A DNA stretch of 64,000 bases from Falciphora oryzae (GCA_000733355.1 JNVV01000005.1:1134266-1198265); one strand, 5' to 3'. Positions 13,078 through 24,856 are shown, numbered from the stretch's first letter. Notes: generated from the letters alone by a model not told the origin. Program-made: numbers and translations.

Positions 13078-13650
13078 CTTGAGGGAGGACTTCAGCGTGT
13101 GTTTCAAGTGTTGTCCTTGGCCTCAAGGCCATTGGCTTGGCGGACTCATAGATAGTCGGTATGTTTAAGCGTGCGCTTTGCGACGGTAAAGCGACTTTTG
13201 GCCTACGAGAATTTCCCTCGCTGCGGCCCGCCGACGGGACATCCGGTAGAAAAAAAAATCTTATCGATAAAACCTCCTGCTCCAAAAAAGATTGCGGGGC
13301 TACCCTTGCAGACCATGAAGCTTTGACCCAATAGGATTACAAGCGCAGAGCTGTTGTGGGTCGGGCTGCATCAAATAGTGGGACTATTTGTGCTTGCCGA
13401 CGGTGCCATCGCGGTGCCTGTCGCGCTTCAGGCATTTCCGAACGAAGCTATCACAGCTTCCTCCGCGATCCTTCACTTACAACAGATCTATCTTCCCAAA
13501 CACGCGCCCTCTGCTCTCGACGACAGCTCGTGAGCGGATTGAATATCTTCCACATCCCTGCGACCCTACGCATCCAACAGCGCTCAATTTCCCAGCGCAT
13601 GCTGTCCGTTCACGCCCATCTCTCCTAGACCCCAGGTCTGGACGCCGAAG
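13078..13650. promoter_or_regulatory. Divergent promoter region, utp20 / CwfJ-like gene
   Basis: A 573-bp spacer between two divergent genes. It contains the first copy (13238-13292) of a 55-bp sequence that reappears exactly at the assembly gap 2 kb downstream; it includes a nine-A run and a TTATCGATAA palindrome. No TATA element is evident. Confidence 0.45.
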
Positions 13651-15459
13651 ATGGCAGCCAAGATGTAAGTGCGCCGTCATGTAGACATCACAAGCGCATA
13701 ACAGCAAAGTCGCCAGGACCTAACTGACTTGCTGTCTCTCAGCATCGTTCTCGGCAACCTCAATGGGCAGATCAAGTCGGCATTCGCCAAACTTGCCACG
13801 CTCCATTCCAAGAACAACTTCGCGCTTGCCATCGTCGCCGGCAACCTTTTCGGCGAGACCGACGACGATGAGGTCGCAGGACTTCTTAACGGCACGATCA
13901 AGGTTCCCCTCTCGACCTACTTCACCGTCGGCTCGACCCCTCTCCCCCCGCGCATCGTCGAGAAGATCGTGGCCGAGGAGGAGATATGCGAGAACCTCAA
14001 CTTCCTGGGCAAGCGGAGTGTGACCAAGACGTCTGAGGGCATCCGCATCGCCACACTTGGAGGACTGCTGGACAAGACCATCGTGGGTGGCCAGTCCAAG
14101 GAGCAGCACCTGCCATTCCACACGTCCGACGATGCAAAGGCTCTGCGCGGCGCAAACTCGGCCGACATCCTATTGACTGCGCTCTGGCCGTCGCCGGTCT
14201 GGAAGGGCTCCAAGGTGTCGGAGGCTGCTGACCAGGCCGTAGTCAAGGCCGGCAGCATCGAGATTGCCGAGCTGTGCGCCGCCCTGCGGCCAAAGTACCA
14301 CTTCGCCATGGGCCTGGAGACCTCCTTCTACGAGCGGGAGCCCTTCTTCCACCCACCCAAGGGCGAGGGCGAGACCAGCTTCGACATCACACGATTCATA
14401 TCGCTGGCTAGCTATGGAAACGCGACCAAGGCCAAGGCCATGTACGCCTTTGCGCTGCAGAAGGACGCTGTCACCGTGCTCCCAACTGGCACAACTGTGT
14501 CTCCCTTTTACAACAAGGCCAATGCGCCGAAGCGGCGGGTGGACGACATGGACACAGGCTACTCGCGCTTCTCACACACCAACGACGACGACCGGCGCAA
14601 CAAGCGGCGACGCGGGGACAGGCCACCACCTCCCGGGCCGGACCAGTGCTTCTTCTGCCTGTCGAACCCGTCGCTGCCCACGCACATGGTCTGCACGATC
14701 GGAGAGGAATCCTACGTGGCGACAGCCAAGGGCCCGCTCCCGTCGGCGCAGACCTTTGCGGACCAAGGGCTCAACTTCCCGGGCCACCTGATCATGGTGC
14801 CGCTCCCGCATGCGCCGACGCTCACGGCGGCGGGCATGGGCCGGGATGAGGCGGCGGGCGCGTTCAAGGAGATGACGCGCTTCCGCGAGGCGCTGCAGGC
14901 CATGGTTGCAAGCCGCAGCGGACGCAGGCTCGGCTCCGTGGCCTGGGAAATCAACCGGAAGCGCGGCATCCACGCGCACTGGCAGCTCATGCCCGTGCCC
15001 GCCGACATGGTGCGGTCTCCCGCCGGGGCCAACAAGACCGGCGGCGGCCCGAGCCTGGTCGAGGCGGCGTTTGCGGTCGAGGCCGAGAACCTGAAGCTGC
15101 CCAAGCTGGAGGCGCGTGACTTTGGCATCGGCGACGAGATTGAGGGCGACTTCTTCCGCGTCTGGCTGTATGCCGAGGATGACGGGGATGGTGACATCCG
15201 GTAGAAAAAAAAATCTTATCGATAAAACCTCCTGCTCCAAAAAAGATNNNNNNNNNNNNNNNNNNNNNAGATGCTCCTGATGCGGTTCGACGAGAGTGTC
15301 CGGTTCGACCTCCAGTTCGGGCGCAGGGTCATGGCCAAGCTTCTGGGCCTGGAGGACCGCCTCAAATGGCAGGATTGCATTCAGACGCAGGAGGAAGAGA
15401 CGAAGGATACCGAGGAGTTCCGAAAGGCCTTTAAGGACTGGGATTTCGCTGCGAACTAG
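13651..15459 (+). CDS. CwfJ/CWF19L1-like (Drn1-type) RNA-processing protein, interrupted by an assembly gap
   Basis: Relative of yeast Drn1 and human CWF19L1, which associate with lariat debranching and the spliceosome. Exon 1 is 13651-13664 and exon 2 starts at 13743 (donor GTAAGT); the join gives MAAKIIVLGNLNGQ, the typical N-terminus of the metallophosphoesterase-like domain. The C-terminal HIT-like CwfJ domains are present: CFFCLSNPSLPTHM near 14647, GHLIMVPLPHAPTL near 14790 and GIHAHWQLMPVP near 14970. Reading stops at 15202-15204, but that stop lies inside a 55-bp copy of upstream spacer abutting an N-run. After the gap the same family continues (15271-15459: MLLMRFDESVRFDLQFGRR to KDWDFAAN, then TAG). 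I therefore treat 13651-15459 as one gene, about 555-560 residues, with only a few codons missing. A predictor that accepts the stop would report a truncated 491-residue product. Confidence 0.88.
15193..15247 (+). repeat. 55-bp copy of spacer 13238-13292 at the edge of the gap
   Basis: Bases 15193-15247 are identical over 55 bp to 13238-13292, same orientation, about 2 kb apart. The copy begins inside the CwfJ-like coding sequence, introduces its premature TAG, and ends directly at the first N. The position strongly suggests an assembly or gap-closing error rather than a biological duplication. Confidence 0.9.
15248..15268. other. Assembly gap (21 N)
   Basis: A run of 21 undetermined bases inside the 3' part of the CwfJ-like gene. 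The true size of the missing sequence is unknown; by protein homology it should be only a few codons. Confidence 0.98.
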
Positions 15460-16497
15460 GGACACTGAGAACTGCTCACGCGGAGTGATCAAGAAGTGCA
15501 ATGCATTGCTATTGGCGTTCGGATTGGGAAAAGGGATACCTCACGGCTGGTTGTCTTCGTGGACCTCGATTAAGGGGCTCAAATGATAAGCTAATTGCCA
15601 GGTACGTATGGCGGCCGATTTGACAGGCAGCTTGTTGACACGATTTGGAGGGGGATTTTCGAGACACAGATCATAATGGGGCTTGATGGCTCCCGCGCAG
15701 ATATTGATATTTGAACACAAAAACCGGGCAGCTCTTTAGAAAGATAGCCGGCCGACGGAGGGACTGCACAAAGCTACGAGGAAGATACATTAGATATCCA
15801 GAGTATTACATCTCACTTACAATTGAACTGGCAACACCAAATTCAATTCACCCAGATACACAAACAAGTTGTCGGTCAAAGTCTTCAACGACCTTGGTCC
15901 CTCATCGGCGGGTCTCGCTTCGCCAAAACAAAGCTTGGCTTCCGTTCCAGGCAAAATATCACCAACAGGATCTAAAAAAAAAAAAAAAATACCTGCGACC
16001 AGGGGTCCCCTCCCCCAGACGCACGCTCCCAGACCAGGCTAGACCCTGACCCACCACGCGGTTCGCGGCTGTGCTCACTCAGTTGGTTGGCACCAGCCTC
16101 GCGCGTTACATCCGTGTCAAGTCTTTAGAAACATCCGCCTTTTTTTACCGTCAGCGGGCAGGGGTTTAGAGTGACCACGATTCCCCTTCGCCTCGACTCG
16201 TCCTGATAATCGATCTGGGAGGCATCAATTCACACCCAACATTGACGACGAGCAGCCGAGAAACTAGGCTCCGTCGATTTAGCCCCTTCCGCTTCGTTTC
16301 TCTCACTTACAGCATGTTGTTTCATCTGTTGCCCGCCACGGCTATCTGATCCTTGCCGTCCTCCCTGCCTCCAGATCCATCTCCCCGCATCAAACGAACC
16401 GACTTCAACACCGAACCACTCCAAGGGGCTTATAGCCTTACCTGTCGAGACACCATCAAACGGGTGCGTTGACCCATTGACACCACATCACGCCGCC
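15460..16497. other. Spacer and 5' leader of dapB
   Basis: Just over 1 kb between the CwfJ-like stop and the dapB start, both on the plus strand. It contains an A-run near 15974-15989 and a pyrimidine-rich stretch (about 16170-16400), as expected for a promoter and a long fungal 5' leader. No supported coding region. Confidence 0.5.
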
Positions 16498-19387
16498 ATG
16501 GCGGGCGACAAACGCTCGAGGGGCGAGTCCTCCGAGAGCAAGTCGAGCATGTCGCGCGACTCCGAATCGACCGACTCCACGACCAGCCTGGTCTTCGAGC
16601 ACATAAGCGACCGGCTAGAGAAGGAGAAGAACACAAGCAGCGGAGGCCGGCGCCAGACAGGCGGTGTCGGCTACCGTGACCGCGTCTCCGACTTCGACGA
16701 CGAAGACCCGCTCAACGCGAACGCCGATGACCTCGAGACGGGCCCTTTCCTCGCCGGCGCCGCCGCGCCCATATCCGGTGCCGTGGCCAGCGTTAGGAAC
16801 GCCAACATGGACAGGGGCTTCCGGCGCGTGTTGCTGATCGTGGGAGGCATGCTGGTCGCCGCATGGGTCGGCGGCCTGATCGGCTACGTCGTGTCCAAGT
16901 CGTACAAGCACCCGTCCCAGACCGAGCACGACCCCCAGGCCACGGCCCCGTCGCGGGGAAGCGGCCGCAGCATCACAATGGACCAGGTCCGCAGCGGGTT
17001 CTGGGGCGCCAGCTCGCACGAGATCTCGTGGATCGAGGGGCCCGACGGCCAGGACGGCCTGATGATCGAGACGGGCGCCTCGGGCAAGGACTACGTCGTG
17101 GTCGAGGACGTGCGCGCCCAGATGCCCAATGGCAACGCCGCGGCAGGCGCCGCCGCCGCCCCCGTCGATGTGGCCAGCACGCGCACGCTCATGAAGGCCA
17201 AGACGTTCGAGTACCGCGGCACCACCTACTGGCCCTCCGGGGTCAAGCCCAGCCGCGACCTCAAGAAGCTGCTGATCTTCACCGATACCGAGAGCAACTG
17301 GCGGCACTCGTTCACGGCCAAGTACTGGATCCTCGACGTGGCCTCGCAGACAGCCGAGCCGCTGATCCCCGAGGAGCCCGACGCCGTGGTCCAGAACGCG
17401 CAGTGGAGCCCGACCAGCGACGCAGTCGTCTTCACGCGCGACAACAACCTGTATGTCCGCAAACTGACCGACCGCAAGGCCAAGCCCATCACGACCGACG
17501 GCGGGCCGGAACTCTTCTACGGCGTGCCCGACTGGGTGTACGAGGAGGAGGTGCTCGCGGGGGCCAGCGCCACATGGTTGTCCGAGGACGGCAAGTACGT
17601 GGCCTTCCTGCGCACAAACGAGACGGGCGTGCCCGAGTTCCCCGTGCAGTACTTCATGTCGCGGCCCAGCCGGACCAAGCCGGCGCCCAACGAGGAGACA
17701 TACCCCGAGGTCCGCCAGATCAAGTACCCGCGCCCCGGGTCGCACAACCCCGTCGTCGACCTGCAATTCTACGACATGCAGCGCGGCGATGTCTTCTCGG
17801 TCGACATCACGGGCGGCTTCGCCGACGACGACCGCCTCGTCACGGCGGTCGTGTGGGCGGGCGACCGGGTACTGATCAAGGAGACGAACCGGGTCAGCGA
17901 CGTCATGCGCGTCGTGCTCGTCGACGTCGAGAAGCGCACGGGCAAGACGGTGCGGACCGTCGACGTCGGCAAGGCGGACGGCGGCTGGTTCGAGATCTCG
18001 CACAAGACGCGCTACATCCCCGCGGACCCGGCCAAGGGCCGCACTAAGGACGGCTACGTCGACACAGTCATCCACAACGACGGCGACCACCTGGCCTACT
18101 TCTCGCCGCCCGAGAGCAGCGAGCCCGTGATGCTAACGTCGGGCCCGAACTGGGAGGTCGTGGACGCGCCGTCAGCCGTCGACCTGGCCAACAACCTCGT
18201 CTACTTCGTCGCGACCAAGGAGGGCAGCACGCAGCGCCACGTCTACAGCGTCGGGCTCGACGGCAAGGGCATGAAGGCTTTCACCGACACGTCGGCCGAG
18301 GGCTACTACGACGCCAGCTTCTCCGCCCTCGCCGGCTACGCGCTGCTCACGTACCAGGGGCCCAAGGTGCCGTGGCAAAAGGTGGTCAACACGCCCAGCA
18401 ACCCGACCAAGTACGAGGCCATCGTCGAGGACAACGCCCGCCTGGCCGAGTCGGCGCGCAAGCACGAGCTGCCCATCCTCAAGTACGGCACACTGAACGT
18501 CGACGGCGTCGAGCTCAACTACGTCGAGCGCCGCCCGCCACACTTCAGCGACAAGAAAAAGTACCCGGTCCTGTTCCAGCAGTACAGCGGACCCGGCTCG
18601 CAGTCGGTCAGCAAGAAGTTCGCGGTCGACTTCCAGTCGTACGCCGCCGCGGCGCTCGGCTACGTGGTCGTGACGGTCGACGGGCGCGGCACGGGCTACA
18701 TCGGGCGCAAGAACCGCGTCGTGGTGCGCAAGGACCTGGGCCGGGTCGAGGCGCACGACCAGATCGCGGCGGCCAAGCACTGGGCGTCGCTCAAGTACGT
18801 GGACCCGTCCCGCATCGCCATCTGGGGCTGGTCGTATGGCGGCTTCATGGCGCTCAAGACGCTCGAGCAGGACGCGGGCCGCACCTTCCGCTACGGCATG
18901 GCCGTCGCGCCCGTGACCGACTGGCGCTTCTACGACTCCATCTACACGGAGCGCTACATGCTGACGCCCCAGCTCAACCCGGCCGGCTACGAGTCGAGCG
19001 CCATCAAGAACACGAGCGCGCTGGCGGCCAACGTGCGCTTCCTCATCATGCACGGCGTGGCCGATGACAACGTGCACATGCAGAACTCGCTCACGCTGCT
19101 CGACGAGCTCGACCTGGCCAGCATCGAGAACTACGACCTGCACATGTTCCCGGACAGCGACCATGGCATCTACTTCCACAACGCCAACAAGATCGTCTTT
19201 GACAGTAAGTTTTACTGGCCCTTGTTTCCAGGGTTGTCTTTTTTGGCCATGGCAGAGTACTGACGGCATATCTACAGAACTCGAGAACTGGCTGGTCAAC
19301 GCCTTCAACGGCGAGTGGCTCAAGATCAACAACGCGAAGCCCATCGAGAAGATTCCAGTTCCCCTCGAAGAGAAGGAAAAGAAGTGA
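16498..19387 (+). CDS. dapB: Dipeptidyl aminopeptidase B (type II membrane, vacuolar, S9B family)
   Basis: Removes X-Pro/X-Ala dipeptides from N-termini; in fungi DPAP-B sits in the vacuolar membrane. Two exons, 16498-19204 and 19278-19387 (intron 19205-19277, donor GTAAGT, branch CTGAC), 938 residues. The start at 16498 has a strong context (CCGCCATGG); an ATG 21 bases upstream is in frame but in weaker context. Topology: Ser-rich cytosolic tail (1-110), a single signal-anchor around 111-131 ([20 protein letters not shown]), then the lumenal beta-propeller and alpha/beta-hydrolase domain. Diagnostic motifs are DWVYEEEVL (double Glu that binds the substrate N-terminus), GWSYGG with the nucleophile S779, ADDNVH with D856 and DSDHGI with H889, so the catalytic triad is complete. 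The second exon encodes only the last ~36 residues. Confidence 0.96.
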
Positions 19388-20616
19388 ACTATGGGCGAGC
19401 TTGTTAGAATCGGCACGATGGGAGCATGCGGCGTTATCAGGGTTGTGGCGTTTTCTTTATGTATTATTTTCTCTTCTTCTCTAACATTTGCACGGCGTTC
19501 TGTGATTTGCTTCCAAGGCCCTTGCCTTCTTGGTCACAATAGGTCCATACTTTTCTTTGTACACAGGCTATAAATACATATCGTTACCTTTATGATGCCA
19601 CCCATAGGTTGATGTTTTGGTAGTCGACGCCACCCCTTGTTTTCTGAGTGATGTGTTGCCACGGTGTGTTCTCATTCGCCGGACCTTTTTCTTTTTCTGC
19701 TTCCCAACCAGGACAACCAAAAGCCACACCAGCCATCCCACCTCCACTGCACTCACTGCCTTGAACCTAGACACGATCCCACCATATCTGCCCCGCAGTT
19801 GCGGCTTGAAAGTTCGCAATGCGCGACCGCCTCGAAATCATCGTTTTTTTTTTCTTTTCCGCGATGCTCATATTAGATCATTCATTCCAGCTAGCTTTCA
19901 AACGAGCCATCCCTTGGAAGGATCACTGGCTTGATCCATTATCACGCTTCGGCTGTTTGCCCACGGGGGTTAGTGTTGGATATCGCTGTCCGGCGCACGC
20001 ACTCGGAGGAACCCGGAGGGCCCGGGATCACGAGATCCGTGGGACCCGAAGAAAGGGAGCTGGGAACTGGCCCTTTGGTAATCTATTTCGTGTATATATA
20101 CCAGTCTCCTGCTCCCTCTCTTGCAGATAGATTATTTTCCTTCCATGCATAACACGAAACTCTCTTCGCAGACATAACGATCGTTGTCCATCCTTTTTGG
20201 AGATCTCCGCGCCTTATAGGAGAGACACTCCTACCAACAGTTAGTGCTGGTGACATAGCCTTGTGCGACCTCCAGATCAACGCCTCATGGGCCCTCAAGC
20301 AGGGCCATAAACACGAAGACAAAGCGAACTAGAAGGAGGCCGCGATTCCCGGAGACCTCGCCATTACGCGGACTCTTGCCGGCACTCTGGTTCCTTCGAA
20401 GTTTCACGACTCGGGCTCATGGGGGACCGGCCTCGAGGCGGTGGAGGCATGTGTACATATATACAGAAAAAAGATAGATACATAAAGGGGATAGAAGACT
20501 GCGACAAGTCCTCGGCCATGCTCGTCCCAGCTCCGGATTCTCTGTGCCATGGGAGGTGAGCGAGGTCTTTTCAGTAAACGATTCTATTAAGGAGTGTAAA
20601 ACCCAGATCGGCTAAC
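19388..20616. other. Spacer downstream of dapB, no gene supported
   Basis: About 1.2 kb with T-rich and low-complexity stretches, for example around 19847-19858. The open frames are short and show no family resemblance. Part must be the dapB 3' untranslated region. Confidence 0.4.
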
Positions 20617-21222
20617 ATGATGTCTGCTCCGCCGTACCTGTCCGAGAGCTCGCAAGGCCAACCGACGCAAAGCAGATAGCGTTCCCGCCTGCCCAGCAGA
20701 ATTGGCAGCGGGAGCCCGATCGCGCCAATGTGGCTATCGTCAACGAGCAGGCCCAGGCCGCCGGCTCCCCGAGCAACGCCCTCATGTTGCCTAACACGGC
20801 TGGCACTCCCTCCCGCCGCGGTCCCGACCCGCAGCAGTTGCAGGATTACCTTGTACGCTGGTACAACTATCTCTCTATGCGTACCGGTTCCCTATTCTAT
20901 CCTTTTTTTTTTTTTTTTTGGTTCGTGGGCCAACTAGCCCGAGATAGCACGTCAACGAAAAGGCCTCTCAGACGCGGTAGCCAAAGAAACCAAGCCGATG
21001 GGCTTCTCAGCAGTCGTTGCACAGAGGCAGAGAGTGAGCAAGCTGCGGTTCTTGCACCCGCCCGTTGCGGCCAGCTCCCTCCGCCTGCCCCCTCGCCCTC
21101 GTAGCTGTTCCTCCTCGCCCCTGGAGCGCGCCGTGGAGGACCAGCGCCGTCGTGCCCGCGGCAATGAGGATACCACCGCCCAGCTGGCGCAGGAGAATGG
21201 TGACGAGAACAAGCGACCGTGA
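20617..21222 (+). pseudogene. Probable broken or mis-sequenced hypothetical gene
   Basis: I do not recognise a family. A start at 20617/20620 opens MSAPPYLSESSQGQPTQS and stops after about 20 codons, but from about 20665 the reading continues in another frame (QIAFPPAQQNWQREPDR onward) to a plausible donor at 20881. A 57-bp intron (20881-20937, with a 17-T run and acceptor CAACTAG) joins in phase 1 to EIARQRKGLSDAVAKETKP, and the frame stays open to TGA at 21222. Clean phase across the intron and protein-like composition argue for a real former gene; the early frame change means either a one-base indel in the genome or a sequence error. The tail is rich in Arg, Glu and Gln and may be helical. 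Confidence 0.35.
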
Positions 21223-22868
21223 TTACTGTTTCGGCCTGAAGAGCATCTCGAAAGCACAAATGGGGCGTGTTAATGGACGGGGACCAGCGCTGCCATGGGT
21301 CTAGCTAGCTATGTACCAGTTACACCCACACATCTGCTTCCACCTTGCGTATTTGCCTGCAGCGATTACCATGACAATACACACATTACGATGTTTTTTT
21401 ATTTTTTATTTTTTTTTGGCAGCAGCAGCTCGAAACCCCCCAGCACACAGGGTCACTTCTTCTATACACGCCAGCCAAACCGTGCACGAAGGACCGGGCG
21501 TCCTGGTTTTGGCGATGGGACAGAGCTGTTCCCTTATGATCAAGAATTCTGATGGTGCATTCCGTCTTTCCATCGCCCTCGATCAGAGGCCATTTCCAGA
21601 TCGTGTTCTGTGCGGCTTCTTGCGGTTTGCCGGATCCCGACCAGCACGACGCCAGACTACCGCAACCGTTCGCGCGTTTCGTCGGTCGTTACTCGGCCTG
21701 GTACGAGCTTCGGCTGTGTCGACCCGTGTGCTCTGCCCTTTGCCGTACCCTTCGGAGATCGGCTCTGTTCTTCGCGTCTTGCCATACTCTGCGGTGGGTG
21801 ACTTTAATGTCGAGTTGTCTCCTCGCGGAGACGGAAAGACCTCCTTCAAGCTGCGTACGTTGGATGGCCATGTCTGCCTGAAGACGGTGACCGCCTGAGA
21901 ACGGACGCCGATACCTTGAGGGACAAGACAGGTACGGTACCTTGAAACACTAGACAGACTGCATGTCTCCGCGACAAGGTTTCTACGGCGAGCCTCTCCA
22001 TTTGAACGAATTCGAGGCCGTCCGGGCTCCGGGACCCAAGAAAGAGGGTAAGGTGGCCACCGCAGAGCCGGTCTTGGGGGTCGTCATCCTGAGCACCAGG
22101 AGTGCGGGGAATTGAATGTGTTCAGGGAGAATCCGGAGCTGGGACGAGCATGGTCGGGTACATTAACCGTGCAAGCCAAGTGCCAGAGAGGCCTGCGACG
22201 AGACGGATATTCCGAATTGTCCTTCGTCTCACCGGTTCCTTGCATTTTGCTTTTGAACTATCTAGGTACTTTTCGGTGTAACTTCCTTTGGTGCCGTTTC
22301 CTGCCTTCAACTTCTTGGCCTCGGGGGTTGATGTTGGCTCGGTTAGTGGCAGGGGAAATTCCTCGACACCCCAGCCAAGCATAATGTCAGCCCGTCTTTA
22401 TTCCCGAGCAACGCGGAATACGAAATACGGCGGGGGGCGGCGCATGTTGACGCGCTAACCTAAGCTTCAGCCCTAGGCTGCGCCTGACGTGGCTAACTGA
22501 GACCTATCAGCGTGCGCACCCGACCGCACCCGGGAAGTCCCAGCCTGCTTGGGCTAGTCAACCTCGCAGGCTGTGGTTCATGTCCTTGCATCTCTGGGCA
22601 AGACATGGGCGATCGTCATTCATATCGGGCGCCGACGCCGTCTTAGCCGACTCGACAGGCTACCATCAAATGCCACGAGGTTGAACCGGGTTCAAAGATG
22701 TATATAAAGGGGGAATGCCATCCCCTTTCTGGAGGTTTTGGGTTGCGAGATGCATCATTCCATCACACTCCAGATATTTACGCGACTCCCCAGAATTCCA
22801 CTGCCTTAAAGTAGCATTTTGTGCTGTTTAATAAAACACTCCAACAACCACAGACACCCCAGCTAGCC
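21223..22868. other. Spacer upstream of the UPF0145 gene
   Basis: About 1.6 kb without a supportable gene. An open frame at 21311-21898 shows no recognisable family and carries a low-complexity T-run, so I do not call it. The last 200 bases hold the promoter of the next gene. Confidence 0.4.
22701..22708 (+). promoter_or_regulatory. TATA box of the UPF0145 gene
   Basis: TATATAAA at 22701-22708 lies 160 bases upstream of the ATG at 22869, a spacing compatible with a 100-base leader. This is one of the few clear TATA elements in the window. Confidence 0.5.
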
Positions 22869-23342
22869 ATGTCCTCCTCCACAACCCTCAAGATCAACAA
22901 GAAGAGCCAGCAGCCCGGCGAGCCAGCCGACATCCCGCCGCAGCTGCAGGACCTGCACTGCTTCACCGAGACCAACGGCGTCATCACGACCACCATGTTC
23001 GACGTGCCCGGCTACCGCGTCGTCAGGGTTCTGGGCGCCGTCTACGGGCTCACGGTGCGGTCGCGCAACTGGGCCGCCGGCATGGGCATGGTGGTCAAGA
23101 GCATCGTGGGCGGCGAGCTCAAGTGGTTCACGAACCTGCTCTACTCGGCCCGCAACGACGCCATCAGCCGCGTCGTCGCCGAGTGCCAGAGCAGGGGCGG
23201 CAACGCCGTCATCGCCCTCCGCTTCGACGCCGGCGAGCTGGGCGGCTTCTCCCAGGTCTGCGCCTACGGCACCGCCGCAATCGTCGAGAAGACGGACGCC
23301 GACGCGCCCGATTGCCCGCAGCTGGTCAGGACGAGCGACTGA
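22869..23342 (+). CDS. UPF0145 / YbjQ-family protein
   Basis: Small single-exon protein of 157 residues. After a 35-residue polar leader the YbjQ-type domain is evident: VPGYRVVRVLGAVYGLTVRS, IVGGELKWFTNLLYSARNDA, AECQSRGGNAVIALRFDAGE and a final QVCAYGTAAIVE strand. The family is widespread in bacteria, where it is often annotated as a putative heavy-metal-binding domain and forms small oligomeric rings; its role in fungi is not established. Absence of introns and very GC-rich codon use fit old bacterial ancestry, but also fit other short fungal genes here. It converges on the minus-strand gene ending at 23569. Confidence 0.9.
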   Translation: MSSSTTLKINKKSQQPGEPADIPPQLQDLHCFTETNGVITTTMFDVPGYRVVRVLGAVYGLTVRSRNWAAGMGMVVKSIVGGELKWFTNLLYSARNDAISRVVAECQSRGGNAVIALRFDAGELGGFSQVCAYGTAAIVEKTDADAPDCPQLVRTSD

Positions 23343-23568
23343 AGCGGAGGGGACCGGAATCTCCCTTTTTTTTGCCTGCGTTTAGTTTTTTAATATTATC
23401 TACGCGAGATGGAAGATAACTTGCGGGTATCGAAATCTGGGAAAATCAACGTTCGCGTTTTATTCATCGCAATATGTACCATCTAAGACCTAGTCTTCCA
23501 GCCCCGTCTCTCGATCCGAAGACGACAATATACCTGCCGCTGCCCGGTGCCTACCAGCTTGGTTGGAC

Positions 23569-24755
23569 TTACGGGCCATAGCTCCCGCCACGGCTCATCA
23601 TGATCATGTGATAGGCATCCTCGAAATAGCTGGTCTCCCGATAGTCATTGTCGTCCGGCTCTTCCTCACCGTCGCGCTCCTGCGCACCCTCCACCTCGTG
23701 CTCCTGTTCTTCCTCCTCGCGGCTTCCCTCCTCATCCTCCTCGTCGTATTCCTTCTCTGAGAGGTAGGTGTCTTGGAGGTTGGCGGCATCGCTGCCCTCA
23801 GCCACGAGTGGCTCCATCGGGAGGGCTGCGAGACTGCTGTCGTCGTGTCCAGCGTATGGCAGAGTGATATTGCCGATTCTCGTGACACGCTGCGTTCCAG
23901 AGCCGAAAAATCCCGTCCTGATAGGAAGCTTGCTGGGGGTCATCACTCGCGTACAAGAAAGCTCGCCTCCGGAGTAATTCATCCGCGACCCTTTTTGGAA
24001 ATCAAGGCCAATGATTTCGTCGAAAGTGTTCCCCGGAGAAAACTGCTGGAGGTTGTCTACTGCAGGCTCGTAGTGGTCGAAACGCCACTCCACTATTCCC
24101 GCGTCGTAGAGTCGCATCATCCACTGGGCGCTAGATTTTATGAGCGCACCTTGTTAACAATATGGATTCCACTGCGTTGGTCACTTGATATCTGTGCTTA
24201 CATCAAATCGCGTTCACCATGGTAGAGTCCGGGCATTTCTACGGGTGATTGAGCCAGCCGGAACAGCAGCAGGTCGGGGTTTCTTTTGTCACGTGCGAGC
24301 TCAACAGCGCCCAAAGTCCACCCGCGAAGGGTGGTGTAGATATTCCGGACCGTCAAGCCGTTTCCTTTGAGAGGAAACCGAAAAGAGATGGTGTCGTTTC
24401 TGCATCCTTCCAGGTCGAGTCGCCGACGCACTTGGAAACTCGCGAATGGCTGGTCAGCACGGCCGATGCCAGCCTTGAATGCTTGGTACAGTTGTGGTCT
24501 CCCAGAATTGTCCACCCGTGTGTGACCCTTGTTGCGATAAGGTGGTTTGACGTTGATGGGAAAGGCTCGGTGCAGGTAGAGGCAAAGCTGTGCGCGTTGT
24601 CCACTCTTGCGTGGGCTGCGGACGGGACGGAGTACACAATATAACTCGCTGACCTCTTGGTCTAGAAAGCCTTGGAGGGAGGTGTTGTAGCGATTCTCCA
24701 GCGACGGGAGGCAAACAGTTATCGGCTGGGACTCTCCAGTGGTCGATGACGCCAT
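23569..24755 (-). CDS. Unrecognised fungal protein, family A, member 1
   Basis: No known family recognised. Exon 1 is 24755-24202 and exon 2 is 24130-23569, 371 residues; the intron (24131-24201) has donor GTAAGC and acceptor TCTAG and falls after the second base of an Ile codon in ERDLIAQWMM. The start at 24755 was chosen over an in-frame ATG nine codons upstream because the paralogue at 27593 starts at a comparable distance from the conserved core. Shared blocks with that paralogue include SFRFPL, a TV-x2-IY-x3-L-x-GWT-x-G block, IAQWMMRLYDAGIVEW, PIRTGFFGSG and ITLPYAG. The last ~70 residues are very acidic (for example EKEYDEEDEEGSREEEEQE) and absent from the paralogue. No signal peptide or membrane segment is seen. 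Confidence 0.7.
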
Positions 24756-24836
24756 TTTAGGCGCGGTGCGTACTCCAACCAAGAAACGGTGATCGGGGAA
24801 TCGTGCAATAAACAGTTCGCTTCCTTGACCTAGAAG

Positions 24837-24856
24837 CTCTCTCTCTCTCTCTCTCT
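24837..24856. repeat. (CT)10 microsatellite
   Basis: Ten uninterrupted CT units just upstream of the minus-strand family A gene. Read on its coding strand this is a GA tract within 100 bases of the ATG, so it may lie in the 5' leader or promoter. Confidence 0.9.

Noticed and set aside
13238..15247. Transposon with 55-bp terminal direct repeats
   Set aside because: The sequence between the copies is a conserved host gene, and the second copy ends at an assembly gap.
16615..19416. Two long minus-strand frames across dapB
   Set aside because: Shadows of a GC-rich coding exon; composition (Arg, Val, Asp, Ala) mirrors the sense codons.
21311..21898. 195-codon plus-strand frame
   Set aside because: Low-complexity start including a T-rich run, no family resemblance, no splice-supported structure.
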